From contig NZ_OY781872.1 of assembly GCF_963677065.1 (NCBI RefSeq), positions 2,537,419 to 2,601,418 of the forward strand: DNA of 64,000 nt, given 5' to 3'. Positions 7,838 to 17,093 of this stretch are shown here, piece by piece. A program made the translations under genes and the position numbers. The notes beneath the pieces were generated by a model. The model saw only the letters and a list, made by a program, of their open reading frames with translations. It was not told where the DNA came from and did no database searches. This DNA is from an uncultured Methanoregula sp. GTDB lineage: Archaea > Halobacteriota > Methanomicrobia > Methanomicrobiales > Methanospirillaceae. Position 1 is the first letter of the stretch. Every line of letters begins with the position of its first letter.

Positions 7838-10800
7838 CATCCCTAAAAAAGAAAAAAGGAGGAGCCAAAGAACCTGCTGACAGCACCCGCTCATTGTGTG
7901 ATCTCGCAGAAAAGAAACTCTCCCGTTCCAAAAAGATTACTCGAGATATGAAAGGGCAGATCGAGGAATTGCGGGAGAGCGAGGCAAAATTCCACACCGT
8001 GGCAGATTTCACTTATGACTGGGAATTGTGGCTGGGACCAGATAAGCAGATACTTTATTGTTCGCCATCCTGTGAACGTATCACCGGCTATCCACCGCAG
8101 GCCTTTATTACCGATCCACAACTGTACACGCAAATTGTTTATCCCGATGACCGGTCACTGATGGAAGAACACAACCGTACCGCATGGGAGACGCCTGAAC
8201 CCCGGTCAGTGGATTTCAGGATCATTCACCGGGACGGTTCGGTACGCTGGATCGGTCATGCCTGTCAACTGGTGAGAGATCCTGATGGTACTGTTCGCGG
8301 CCGGCGAATAAGCAACCGGGAAATCACGGAACGCAAGTATGCGGAGGAAGAGCTCAACCGGGCCAACCGTGCGCTCCGGATGCTCAACGACTCCAACCAG
8401 GCGATGATTCACATCACCGATGAAACAATACTGATGAACGAGATCTGCCGTATTGCTGTCGAGGCAGGGGGTTATCGCCTGGCATGGATCGGGTTTGCGG
8501 AACAGGACGAGGCAAAGACCGTGCGCCCGGTGGCCCACGCCGGTTTCGAATCGGGATATATCGCGACCACCCATCTCACATGGGCTGAGGACAGCCCCCG
8601 CGGCCGCGGCCCGGGCGGTAATGCGATCCGCACAGGACAGATATCCATCGCCCGCAACATTTCCACGGACCCTGCCTTTACTCCATGGAGGGCGGAGGCC
8701 ATGTTACGCGGCTATGAATCGGTCATTGCCCTTCCGCTGACCCATAACGGCCAGACAATAGGCGTGCTGGGCATCTATTCCCGCGAAGCGGATGTATTCG
8801 ATCCAAAAGAAGTGAAGATCCTGAAAGAACTGGCAGATGATCTGGCCTTTGGTATCATCGCGCTGCGGTTGCAGGCTCAGCGGGATCTGGCAGATAAGGC
8901 TATCCGCGATCTCAATGCGTATAACCGGAGCCTGATCGAGGCGAGCCTCGACCCGCTGGTCACGATCACCCCCGGGGGAATGATCAGCGACGTCAATGCT
9001 GCGACCATGACCGTGACCGGGTTCTCCCGGGAAGAACTGATCGGCACGGACTTTTCGCAGTACTTTACGGAACCGGACCGGGCAAGGGCCGGGTACGAGG
9101 CAGTCTTCCGTGATGGGGTTGTCAAGGATTACCCTCTTGAGATCCGGCACCGGGATGGACAGGTCACATCCGTACTGTACAATGCAACCGTATACCGGGA
9201 CGAATCGGGCAATATTGCGGGCATCTTTGCCGCAGCCCGTGATATCACTGAGCGGAAAAAAGCGGAAGAACGGGAAGTACACCTCGCCTCATTCCCGGAA
9301 CTGACTCCGGTACAGATCCTTGAAGCCGACCCCGATGGATCGATCCGGTATACAAACCCGGCAATGCGGAGATCGCTGGATGCACTGGGGGAGACAGATC
9401 CCCGTATCTTTATCCCGCAGGATATCCTTACCCGTCTTGACGGGACGGCGATTACAGAATATTACCATGAGGAGCGCGAGACCGAGATCCATAACCGCAT
9501 ATTCCACGAGATCCTTTTTTTCACCCCCGAATTTTCCTCTGTCAGGATCTATGCAAGTGATATCACCGAGCGCAAGCAGGCTGAAGATGCATTGCGCGAG
9601 AGCCATGCGAAGTACCGACAGATTGTCGAGAACATCAGCGATGTGATCCTCACGCTGGACATGGATGGGACGGTAACCTACATCAGCCCCGTTATCCAGC
9701 GGTTGTTCGGCTATACTGTGCAGGAAGTAGTTGGCCGGCATTTCAGAGAGTTTATCCATCCTGAAGATGTCCAACGGGTCCTTGAAGGGTTCAGGCGCAG
9801 GGTGGCTGGCGAGTATGGCACAAATGAATTCAGGCTCCTGACAAAGGATGGCCGCGAACGGTATGTCCGCACTACCCAGACACCAATCGGGAAAGAGGGA
9901 GGGGTCACCGGGTTCAATTATGTGATGACCGATTACACCGAGCGCAGGAAAGCAGAGGATGCCCTCCGGCATGCAAGCGCCTATAACAGGAGCCTGATCG
10001 AGGCAAGCCTCGACCCGCTGGTCACCATCGGTCCCGAGGGTAAGATCACGGATGTGAATGCCGCAACAGAGACTGCAACCGGATATTCACGGCAGCAGTT
10101 GATCGGAACCGACTTCTCCGATTATTTCATGAATCCGGAGAACGCACGTGCCGGCTACCGGCAGGCATTCCGCGAAGGGACCGTGCATGATTATCCCCTT
10201 GAACTGCGCCACCGGGATGGTCATGTCACAATGGTACTCTACAATGCGTCGGTGTTCAGGGACGGGTTCGGGAATGTTACCGGCATATTTGCCGCAGCCC
10301 GGGACATTACCCGGCTTGTAGAGGAAGAAAGAAAACTCAAAGAGAGCGAGGAGAGGTACCGCAATGTTGTCCAGAGCCAGACCGAATTCATCACCCGGTT
10401 TCTTCCGGACGGGACGCATCTCTTCGTAAACGAGGCCTATTGCCGGTATTTCGGGAAACCCTGTCACGAGATGATCGCTCACGTTTTCCGGCCGGAGATC
10501 CCGGCGGACGACCAGGCACCGTTAAAACAGCATTTCCGCTCACTTACCCGGGACCATCCGGTTGGAACCATCGAACACCGGATTATCCTTTCGGACGGAA
10601 CCGTCCGCTGGCAGCAGTGGAACGACCGGGCAATTTTTGATACGGGCGGAAATATTGCCGAGTACCAGTCGGTGGGTCGGGATATCACCGAACGCAAGAT
10701 GGCCGAAGAGATGCTCAGGAAGTTCAACGAGGAACTGGAACACCAGGTCCGGGTCAGGACGGAAGAGTTGAACCTGTCGCTTGAAGAAAAAGTCCTTCTC

Positions 10801-11391
10801 CTCCGCGAGATCCATCACCGGGTCAAGAACAATCTCCAGATCATCATAAGCCTTGTCAATCTCCAGATGCGCCGCGTTGAGGATGAACGGTTGAAACAGG
10901 TCATGGCAGAGACCCAGAACCGGGTACGGGCAATGGCGCTCGTCCATGAAAAACTGTACCAGTCTGTGGATATCTCCCGCATCGATCTCGCCGGTTACAC
11001 CGGGTTCCTGGTTACCCACCTTTTCACGTTCTATGGAGTTGATTCCCGGCAGGTGACCCGGGAGGTCGATATCGGCAAGATCATGCTGGACATCAACACC
11101 GCAATCCCGTTGGGCTTGATCATCAACGAGCTTGCCAGCAATGCGCTGAAATACGCATTTCCTGACAGCAGGAAAGGATCATTGTCCATCGCGGTGCGGG
11201 AAGAGGGTAAGACACTTCACCTGATGGTCAGGGACGATGGTATCGGGATGCCTGAAGATTTCGACTGGAGGAATGCCGAATCGCTCGGGCTCCGGCTGGT
11301 CGTCTCGCTGGTGGAACAACTGGATGGGACGATTGAACTGGACCGGAGTGCGGGGACTGCGTTTACGATTATTGTGCAGGAAAAAAAATGA
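7834..11391 (+). CDS. Soluble multi-PAS/GAF sensor histidine kinase
   Basis: An 1185-residue kinase without membrane segments, starting in the ATGA overlap with the previous gene. Order: PAS (about 45-165), GAF (180-345), PAS (355-480), a short PAS-like segment (485-585), PAS (590-710), PAS (715-830), PAS (840-965), HisKA_2 with LLREIHHRVKNNLQ, and HATPase to the end. Two of its PAS domains, at about 8910-9260 and 9970-10315, are recent copies of each other (both contain NRSLIEASLDPLVTI and GIFAAARDIT). The kinase core matches that of 4265-7837 almost base for base, including about 211 identical bases. It presumably acts in the same circuit as its neighbour. Confidence 0.9.
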   Translation: MTSLKKKKGGAKEPADSTRSLCDLAEKKLSRSKKITRDMKGQIEELRESEAKFHTVADFTYDWELWLGPDKQILYCSPSCERITGYPPQAFITDPQLYTQIVYPDDRSLMEEHNRTAWETPEPRSVDFRIIHRDGSVRWIGHACQLVRDPDGTVRGRRISNREITERKYAEEELNRANRALRMLNDSNQAMIHITDETILMNEICRIAVEAGGYRLAWIGFAEQDEAKTVRPVAHAGFESGYIATTHLTWAEDSPRGRGPGGNAIRTGQISIARNISTDPAFTPWRAEAMLRGYESVIALPLTHNGQTIGVLGIYSREADVFDPKEVKILKELADDLAFGIIALRLQAQRDLADKAIRDLNAYNRSLIEASLDPLVTITPGGMISDVNAATMTVTGFSREELIGTDFSQYFTEPDRARAGYEAVFRDGVVKDYPLEIRHRDGQVTSVLYNATVYRDESGNIAGIFAAARDITERKKAEEREVHLASFPELTPVQILEADPDGSIRYTNPAMRRSLDALGETDPRIFIPQDILTRLDGTAITEYYHEERETEIHNRIFHEILFFTPEFSSVRIYASDITERKQAEDALRESHAKYRQIVENISDVILTLDMDGTVTYISPVIQRLFGYTVQEVVGRHFREFIHPEDVQRVLEGFRRRVAGEYGTNEFRLLTKDGRERYVRTTQTPIGKEGGVTGFNYVMTDYTERRKAEDALRHASAYNRSLIEASLDPLVTIGPEGKITDVNAATETATGYSRQQLIGTDFSDYFMNPENARAGYRQAFREGTVHDYPLELRHRDGHVTMVLYNASVFRDGFGNVTGIFAAARDITRLVEEERKLKESEERYRNVVQSQTEFITRFLPDGTHLFVNEAYCRYFGKPCHEMIAHVFRPEIPADDQAPLKQHFRSLTRDHPVGTIEHRIILSDGTVRWQQWNDRAIFDTGGNIAEYQSVGRDITERKMAEEMLRKFNEELEHQVRVRTEELNLSLEEKVLLLREIHHRVKNNLQIIISLVNLQMRRVEDERLKQVMAETQNRVRAMALVHEKLYQSVDISRIDLAGYTGFLVTHLFTFYGVDSRQVTREVDIGKIMLDINTAIPLGLIINELASNALKYAFPDSRKGSLSIAVREEGKTLHLMVRDDGIGMPEDFDWRNAESLGLRLVVSLVEQLDGTIELDRSAGTAFTIIVQEKK

Positions 11392-11935
11392 TGAGGCCCG
11401 GAGTTCTGATACCAGAGCAGGACATCGGGGCTCAGGCATCGAAATGGCAGTTCATTGCTGATATCATAATTTCAGCGATCCGGCAGCTTAAACCAACGGG
11501 GATAGACATCGAGGTCAATATCGGGGAGGTCGAGATCAATGCCGATCCACTCATAGAAAAGATCTTCCACAACCTGATGGAAAATTCACTCCGTCATGGC
11601 AAGAATGTGACCCATATGGATTATTCTGTACGGGAAAATAAAAGGCGATCTTATTCCTGCCTATTGTGACAACGGGGTGGGAATTACCGCAGAGGATAAC
11701 GCTTTTTTAAAAAGGATTTGGCAAACATACCGGTCTCGGCCACTTCCTCCCCCGCGAGATTCTGTCCATCACCGGCATCAGTATTGTTGAGAATGGTGAA
11801 CCGGGCAGGGGGGCACGGTTCGAGATCCTCGTCCCGAAAGGGGCGTACCGGCGCCGGCAAGAGAACGGATCAGCCCAGGCACACCGACCCGGATTGAAAT
11901 TATTTCACCGGACGTTTCCTGAATTTTTTTCATAA
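11388..11935 (+). pseudogene. Frameshifted histidine-kinase ATPase domain
   Basis: It starts with an ATGATG that overlaps the stop of the kinase upstream. The first frame gives an N box (NLMENSLRHGKN), then fails near 11635. The G1 box (CDNGVGI) continues in the +1 frame from about 11641. A second shift in the T/A run at 11702-11713 moves the G2 region (HTGLGHFLPREIL, then GRGARFEILVPKGA) to a third frame that ends with TAA at 11933-11935. The conceptual product closely matches the kinase end at 1-399. Two shifts make sequencing error unlikely as the only cause, so this is a decayed paralogue. Confidence 0.8.
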
Positions 11936-12055
11936 CACTCATGATCGTGGTTAAAATTCGGATCCGGATCAACCGGACACTGATGAAAAAATAAACAAAC
12001 CTTCAGGTGCTTGTCCTTTTTTCTCCGGTTGGAGAAAGAACGGGATCTCAAGAAG

Positions 12056-12625
12056 CTACGGGGCCAGTACGCGATCCAGCATCCCGAATCTCTTCAGGCA
12101 GGCGATGTATTCCGCAACCAGGTAGAAGTTGGTCAGGTCCTCATCATCCAGGCCCCGGAACGCGAACAATTCATCCCACAGCCGGCTGCTTCCCTCCACA
12201 ATAAAAAAAGCGGATTCAAGCTCCATGCCGACAACAATGGGGATTCCATTAAAGATCGCGTCCTGGTCATCATAGAGATCTTTACCGGTTCCAAAATCCC
12301 CGATGCAGAAACCTCTGGCCACCGGGGTTTTGCCGGCCGGCAGTCTGTCGGCATGACAATCGTTCTGGAGGATGTTTGCAAGAACAACCTGTTTTATGGT
12401 ATCGTCTTCAAGTTCGGTTACGGGATATTTTTGTTGAAGATAGGCAAGTAATTCCGGACCGGTCTTTTTGTTTGGACTGAGCAGCGGACGGTACTCATTA
12501 AACGTTTCCTTCCAGGCCTGAACCATCTCCGGCGTAGCTTCCTGCAGCAGCATAATCCGTGTTCTGTTGGGAATACTGGAATAAAAACACAGGGGAAATG
12601 GATCGGGAAAGTCCGGAATATCCAC
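12056..12625 (-). CDS. Unknown protein paired with a radical SAM protein
   Basis: A 189-residue protein I do not recognise. It is acidic, rich in aromatic residues and has no signal peptide or membrane segment. Visible stretches include TPEMVQAWKETFNEYRPLL near the N-terminus and LWDELFAFRGLDDEDLTNFY near the C-terminus. It follows the radical SAM gene by 60 bases on the same strand and is likely co-transcribed. An internal ATG (MLLQEATPEM) could be the true start, since the first 24 residues look unstructured. It may be a substrate, carrier or accessory protein of the radical SAM enzyme, but no sequence feature decides this. Confidence 0.45.
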   Translation of the reverse strand: MDIPDFPDPFPLCFYSSIPNRTRIMLLQEATPEMVQAWKETFNEYRPLLSPNKKTGPELLAYLQQKYPVTELEDDTIKQVVLANILQNDCHADRLPAGKTPVARGFCIGDFGTGKDLYDDQDAIFNGIPIVVGMELESAFFIVEGSSRLWDELFAFRGLDDEDLTNFYLVAEYIACLKRFGMLDRVLAP

Positions 12626-12685
12626 CGGGTCGCGTTCTGTAAACGAGTATAATCCCGTGGCCGTGTACCGGAATATTCCGTTTCC

Positions 12686-13603
12686 TTATTCATCGCAATA
12701 GACCTGCCGGGGCTCCAGGATCCCCGGCATCTTCCCGCGGCAGGATTTCCGGGCAAGATAACAGAGATGGCAGGCATCGGCAACACCCCCCGGTGGCGGA
12801 GTATAACCGAGAACCCGGGCCAGCTGTGCCGGCCCGCCTTCAAGAAGGGGCCCGCAGACCGGGTGGGCGGACGGGTCATAATTCCGGACCAGTTCATCGA
12901 GAGGTTTCTTTCCAATATTTCCCATGCATATGCCCTGGCAGATCTGAAGGTTGCCATACGCATCCACGTGCAACCGGTATGGGTTTTGGAGATCCTCGTA
13001 GGGACAGGTGGTGAACTGCTGCCAGTCTTTCGCTTCCGCATACCGGCTGAGCCGTGCAGCGGCCCGGCCCCGGAACATGATGCTCCCTTCGGTTATGACT
13101 CCTTTCTTCTCCTCCCGCAGGGAGGCTTTCATCTCCGGGCCCGAACCGCCGGGATCCAGTGCAAGGATTGTTGCCGGCAGGCCCAGTTCCTGTGCAATGC
13201 GGAAGGCACGCCCGGCCGGATTTTCCTGCCGGTCCTCGTAATGGAATACGTCATCGCTGACACTGAAATCGCAGATCCGGAGATTCCGGAGGGGTTCGAG
13301 AAAACACCGGGCATTTTCATCGGACGTGGCAAAGTAGCCGTTTGTCACGATACCGACTGCATAATTTCTGTCTGCTGCCTGGCGGATGCCGTCAAGAAGT
13401 ACGGGATAGAAGAGGAACGGTTCCCCGCCTTCGAAATAAATCGTGTCCACGGTTCCCAGCCTACTGGCCTCGTCAAGAACCATAGCGATCTGCCCGGGGG
13501 TGAACGTCCCCTCAGCTGAAGGGCTGCTGCAGACAAAACAGTGCTCGCAGGAGAGGCTGCACATGTACGTGAGAAGAAAATGAACCTGAGTTACCCGGGC
13601 CAT
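12686..13603 (-). CDS. Radical SAM protein with C-terminal cysteine-rich region
   Basis: A 305-residue protein with the radical SAM signature CX3CX2C (CSLSCEHC at about 15-22), followed by another cysteine (FVC), and the FEGGEP motif of the SAM-binding strand near residue 58. The C-terminal third has further cysteines (CPYEDL, CQGICMGNIG, CHLCYLARKSC) in a SPASM-like arrangement, suggesting one or more auxiliary Fe-S clusters. Such enzymes often modify peptides or proteins; the substrate is unknown. It starts next to an AT box (ATAAATATT on the complement) and precedes the unknown gene at 12056-12625. Confidence 0.75.
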   Translation of the reverse strand: MARVTQVHFLLTYMCSLSCEHCFVCSSPSAEGTFTPGQIAMVLDEASRLGTVDTIYFEGGEPFLFYPVLLDGIRQAADRNYAVGIVTNGYFATSDENARCFLEPLRNLRICDFSVSDDVFHYEDRQENPAGRAFRIAQELGLPATILALDPGGSGPEMKASLREEKKGVITEGSIMFRGRAAARLSRYAEAKDWQQFTTCPYEDLQNPYRLHVDAYGNLQICQGICMGNIGKKPLDELVRNYDPSAHPVCGPLLEGGPAQLARVLGYTPPPGGVADACHLCYLARKSCRGKMPGILEPRQVYCDE

Positions 13604-13829
13604 GAATATTTATCCTCACTACGGGGGATGCAACCCACCGGGACATTAAACCTTCCCCGCACTCAGGAAATCTCCGGCCCGGGCCTGCGAGCGAATTGCA
13701 GATCGCCCGGGCTTGTGCGGTCTTAAAATTTTTTTGAGAGTTCCATCATCGGGATCACATGGCCAATGAACAGACGGGTTGAGAGTTCTGACAGGGAAAA
13801 ACGCCCTAAATATACCCCCCAACTCTTTC

Positions 13830-14110
13830 GGGAACCCTGAAACAGGGGTCTAAAACAGGCATTCTTTTCATTTTCCACAACCCAGGGTCAATCCGGAACG
13901 TGATTGCCCCTCCAAAAGCGGCTAAATGCGGCTGTCAGCATCAGACGTAAAAACCGGAAATTTGGGGGAATTAGTGCTGTTTTTTCGGGAATTAGTGCTG
14001 TTAACCGGTAGCCGGGTCTTATCGGTCAAGGAAATCTCCGACGGAAAAAGGAGATGGCAGGAGGGTATGTCCTTAGCTGCCAGGATCGCCCTATAATGGC
14101 AACGGGGGTC
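13830..14110 (+). repeat. Dispersed intergenic repeat, copy A
   Basis: About 280 bases in the gap 13604-14153 resemble 18868-19130. Shared, diverged pieces in the same order include GGGAACCCTGAAAC, a CATTTTCC block, TCCGACGGA, a GGAG box and ATGGCAGGAGGG/ATGCGGCAGGAGTG. No open frame is conserved between copies, so it looks non-coding. No terminal inverted repeat or target-site duplication was found by eye. Confidence 0.45.
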
Positions 14111-14153
14111 CGATCACATCACCCGGCTGATATGCTGTTTTTGGCGCACCGGG

Positions 14154-15008
14154 TTATTTCCGCGGTTTGTTTCGTGAAGGTGCCGGGGGCAGAGGAAATT
14201 CTTCTCCCTCAACAAGGCGCCTCCAGTGGAACTCGCTGAACATCTTGATCTGGAGGATAGCTCCCTTGTTTTTTGTATTGAGAACCGACATACTGCCGGA
14301 GATGAATGGAGGGATCATGAGCAGTTCCTCGTCATCGACAATCAGTTCAAGGGTATTTTCAAAATTCATGAATTTTTTGGCCTCCTCAAATTCCGGAGGA
14401 GCAAACGGTGGCGGGGCTAAAAATTTCTCGGAGGAAATAACATGGAGGTCGGCTTTTTTTCCCGGAAACAGGGTGTGCAGTCTCTTCTCAAGATCCGCTG
14501 AATCGGAAATTACAATAAGCCGGAACGAGACATCCCCTATCCTGCAGTTCTCAATAAAAGGCAGGTATCGCTCGCCAATCATGCACCGGATCTGGCTTTT
14601 TGCTTTCCCGAACATGTCCCGGATCTTGTACTCAATGTTGGTATCACCGTAAATTGTCCAGAGGGCATCTTCTTTATCTGTCCTGACCTTCTCGCTCTCC
14701 AGTTGTTTTAAGGTAATGAGGGCCTGATCCGCAGCCCGGTTCACTTTGTCCCTGAGCAGATCGATTGCCAGTACCGGAGAGATCGCGCTGTACCGTGCCG
14801 GTTTGGTAACTCGTTTTACTGCAAGTCCCAGGTCGGCAAGACGGTCGAGTGCCTCGTAAACGCTGGGTTTTGAGATAGAGAGAAACTCGATAATCTCCTT
14901 TGCTTCAGCATTATCATACAGGACAAGAGCTGCATACACGAGGGCCTCATTGTTGGATAACCCGAGATCGTTTAAGGATTTTACAAGATGAGCCGGGATA
15001 TTCTCCAT
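14154..15008 (-). CDS. TrmB-family transcriptional regulator
   Basis: A 284-residue archaeal regulator. Residues about 5-75 are the TrmB winged helix (LGLSNNEALVYAAL, then SISKPSVYEALDRLADLGL with the recognition helix), followed by a linker helix and an effector domain (about 110-270). It is divergently transcribed from the exported protein and ABC exporter operon that starts at 15152 and probably controls it. TrmB regulators usually bind sugars or other small ligands; the ligand here is unknown. The shared 143-base gap carries a direct repeat that fits an operator. Confidence 0.85.
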   Translation of the reverse strand: MENIPAHLVKSLNDLGLSNNEALVYAALVLYDNAEAKEIIEFLSISKPSVYEALDRLADLGLAVKRVTKPARYSAISPVLAIDLLRDKVNRAADQALITLKQLESEKVRTDKEDALWTIYGDTNIEYKIRDMFGKAKSQIRCMIGERYLPFIENCRIGDVSFRLIVISDSADLEKRLHTLFPGKKADLHVISSEKFLAPPPFAPPEFEEAKKFMNFENTLELIVDDEELLMIPPFISGSMSVLNTKNKGAILQIKMFSEFHWRRLVEGEEFPLPPAPSRNKPRK

Positions 15009-15057
15009 AAATCAGATTCACTTCTTGAAATAATAGTTCCTCTCTTGTTGTTAATAA

Positions 15058-15147
15058 TTTTACTACTTTGATGAGAAATTATTTAACCCCAGAGCGAGAC
15101 CTAGATGAACAATTGTAGTATATTTTTTTACTACTCGGTTGAGGAAT
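15058..15147 (+). promoter_or_regulatory. Direct-repeat operator candidate for TrmB regulator
   Basis: Two 22-base direct repeats, at 15058-15079 and 15126-15147, match at 18 positions. Both begin TTTTACTACT and end GAGRAAT. Their starts are 68 bases apart. The second overlaps the GAGG ribosome binding site of the gene at 15152, so a bound regulator could block both transcription and translation. AATTATTTAA between the repeats is a possible TATA element. Confidence 0.5.
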
Positions 15148-15151
15148 CTCA

Positions 15152-16417
15152 ATGATCAAGAAAAAAACATCTCGAAAAATCCCGGCGCACCGGGATACGA
15201 CATTAGTGCAGAGAGAAGCTTTGTCGCGAACGGGAAACGTTCCATTCCCCCGGTTCACCATTTCCCGGGGGGGTATACTCCTGTTTGTCATGGCTGCCAC
15301 GTGTCTTCTCGTGCTGCCGGCAAGTGCCTATGAAACCCCGGAATCGATTGTTGCTGCAAGCAAGGTCTATGTCTCAAATACCGTGTATGACCCGGGCACG
15401 TTCTTTCCCGGCGATACCGGGACCGTAACGGTGTACGTGACCAATGCCAACACCAACCAGAGCGCGGTTGTCAATCATGTATCATTCGGCGACCAGAATA
15501 TCAAGATGACAAGCCTGCCGTACGACAGCACGACCAATATCGGCCCCCTCCAGACCAAGGCATTTGTCTTCTCGGTCGAGGCGTCCGGCAAGGACGGGAC
15601 CTATTACCCGACATTCACCCTGAACTTCCGGGATGCCGACAGCCTCTACCAGCGGGCAAATGTAAAGATTGACAGCACTCCTTTGGTCCTGACCGTTGTT
15701 GACAAACCCGATGCCTACGCGGCAGGCCAGAAAAAGACAATTTACCTGCAGGTTGCAAATCCCCGCGACAATGCGGTGAGCAATGCAATCCTTGAAGTGA
15801 GCGGCCAGGGGATCTCCGCTACACCGGAGAAAACCTACATCGGCGACGTAGCTGCCGGGGGAAAAATACCCGTAAACTTCACGATCACACCGGATGCTCC
15901 CACGAATGTACATATCACCCTGAAGTACGACAATGGCGACAACACCCACCAGGAAACCCTGGACATTCCGGTAACTTTTGGCCTTGATAAAAAGCAGGCA
16001 AATCCCCAGGTAAGCAATGTCCAGGTAAAACAGACGGGCGGGGTGTACCATGTTACCGGTGATGTCACCAATGCCGGCCTGACCAATGCCAACGGCGTTT
16101 CCGTAACCACACTCTCACCGGCCATTCCGCAGGATCCGTACAAGTCGTACGTGATCGGAGCACTCAAACCGGATGACTTCGGCAGTTTTGAAGTGACCTT
16201 CAACGCCAATGGCGCAACAACGGTCCCGCTCCAGATCTCCTACAAGGATACCGACGGGAATATCGTCACATCGCGTTTCGATGTGAGCCTCAGCGGAGCA
16301 GTGTCCGACGACAAAACAACCCAGCAGGGTAACGTCCTGCTGCCGGTAATCGGTCTTGTGATTGTTATCGCCATTGCCGGGGTGTACCTGTACTCCAAAC
16401 GAAGAAAGAACCAGTGA
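15152..16417 (+). CDS. Exported CARDB/COG1361-like surface protein
   Basis: A 421-residue protein with an N-terminal hydrophobic export signal (GGILLFVMAATCLLVLPASA, cleavage near ASA-YE), Ig-like beta repeats rich in N-D-G (GTVTVYVTNANTNQ, NFTITPDAPTN), and a C-terminal membrane anchor followed by KRRK. Such proteins sit outside the membrane with a short cytoplasmic tail. The start at 15152 has GAGG seven bases upstream; it leaves a long, basic N-region, so a start closer to the hydrophobic stretch is possible. Ten bases downstream begins the ABC ATPase, so it is likely part of a MacB-like exporter or adhesion complex under TrmB control. Confidence 0.75.
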   Translation: MIKKKTSRKIPAHRDTTLVQREALSRTGNVPFPRFTISRGGILLFVMAATCLLVLPASAYETPESIVAASKVYVSNTVYDPGTFFPGDTGTVTVYVTNANTNQSAVVNHVSFGDQNIKMTSLPYDSTTNIGPLQTKAFVFSVEASGKDGTYYPTFTLNFRDADSLYQRANVKIDSTPLVLTVVDKPDAYAAGQKKTIYLQVANPRDNAVSNAILEVSGQGISATPEKTYIGDVAAGGKIPVNFTITPDAPTNVHITLKYDNGDNTHQETLDIPVTFGLDKKQANPQVSNVQVKQTGGVYHVTGDVTNAGLTNANGVSVTTLSPAIPQDPYKSYVIGALKPDDFGSFEVTFNANGATTVPLQISYKDTDGNIVTSRFDVSLSGAVSDDKTTQQGNVLLPVIGLVIVIAIAGVYLYSKRRKNQ

Positions 16418-16427
16418 GGCATGATGT

Positions 16428-17093
16428 ATGGAACCGGTAATTCAGTTCGAGGACGTGGTGAAAATATACCCGCTCAAGTCGGGGGATGTCACCGCCCTCA
16501 ACCATATCTCATTTGCCGTTGAGCGGGGAGAGTTCATCTCCATCATGGGGCCATCCGGCTCGGGAAAATCCACCCTGCTGACCCTGATGGGATGCCTTGA
16601 CAAACCCACTGCGGGGAATATTTCCATGAGCGGGATACCGATACGGGATATGTCCGATGTGGAACTGACAAGCCTCCGCAGGGACCGGATCGGGTTCATC
16701 TTCCAGTACTTCAATCTCTTCCCGCTCTTGAACATCATCGAGAATGTCAGTTTTCCCCAGATGCTCAAGGGGGGAGTGAATGTTGAGAAGGCAAGGGAAG
16801 TGCTCCGGGCAGTCCAGCTGGACGAACGCCTCTATACGCACACACCGCTGGAACTCTCCGGCGGCCAGCAGCAGAGGGTGGCTATTGCGCGTTCTCTCAT
16901 CAACGACCCGGATATCCTCCTGTGCGATGAACCAACGGGAAATCTCGATTCGAAAACCGGGGCAAGCATCATGGAGCTCATGACCCAGCTTAACAAAAAA
17001 GGCGCGACCATCATCGTCGTTACCCATGACCCCAATGTTGCGAATTATACGAACCGGACGATCCGGATTGTTGACGGGTGCATTGCCTCATGA
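16428..17093 (+). CDS. ABC transporter ATPase, MacB/LolD type
   Basis: A 221-residue ATPase with complete motifs: Walker A (GPSGSGKST), Q-loop (FIFQYFNL), signature (LSGGQQQR), Walker B (ILLCDEPTGNLD) and switch histidine (VVTHD). GNLDSKTG is typical of the MacB/LolD/FtsE group, which powers mechanotransmission rather than classical transport. It sits between the exported COG1361-like protein and the permease, and its stop overlaps the permease start (ATGA). Confidence 0.93.
   Translation: MEPVIQFEDVVKIYPLKSGDVTALNHISFAVERGEFISIMGPSGSGKSTLLTLMGCLDKPTAGNISMSGIPIRDMSDVELTSLRRDRIGFIFQYFNLFPLLNIIENVSFPQMLKGGVNVEKAREVLRAVQLDERLYTHTPLELSGGQQQRVAIARSLINDPDILLCDEPTGNLDSKTGASIMELMTQLNKKGATIIVVTHDPNVANYTNRTIRIVDGCIAS

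Noticed and set aside
12767..13519. 250-codon plus-strand frame inside the radical SAM gene
   Set aside because: The opposite strand encodes a clear radical SAM protein with all motifs.
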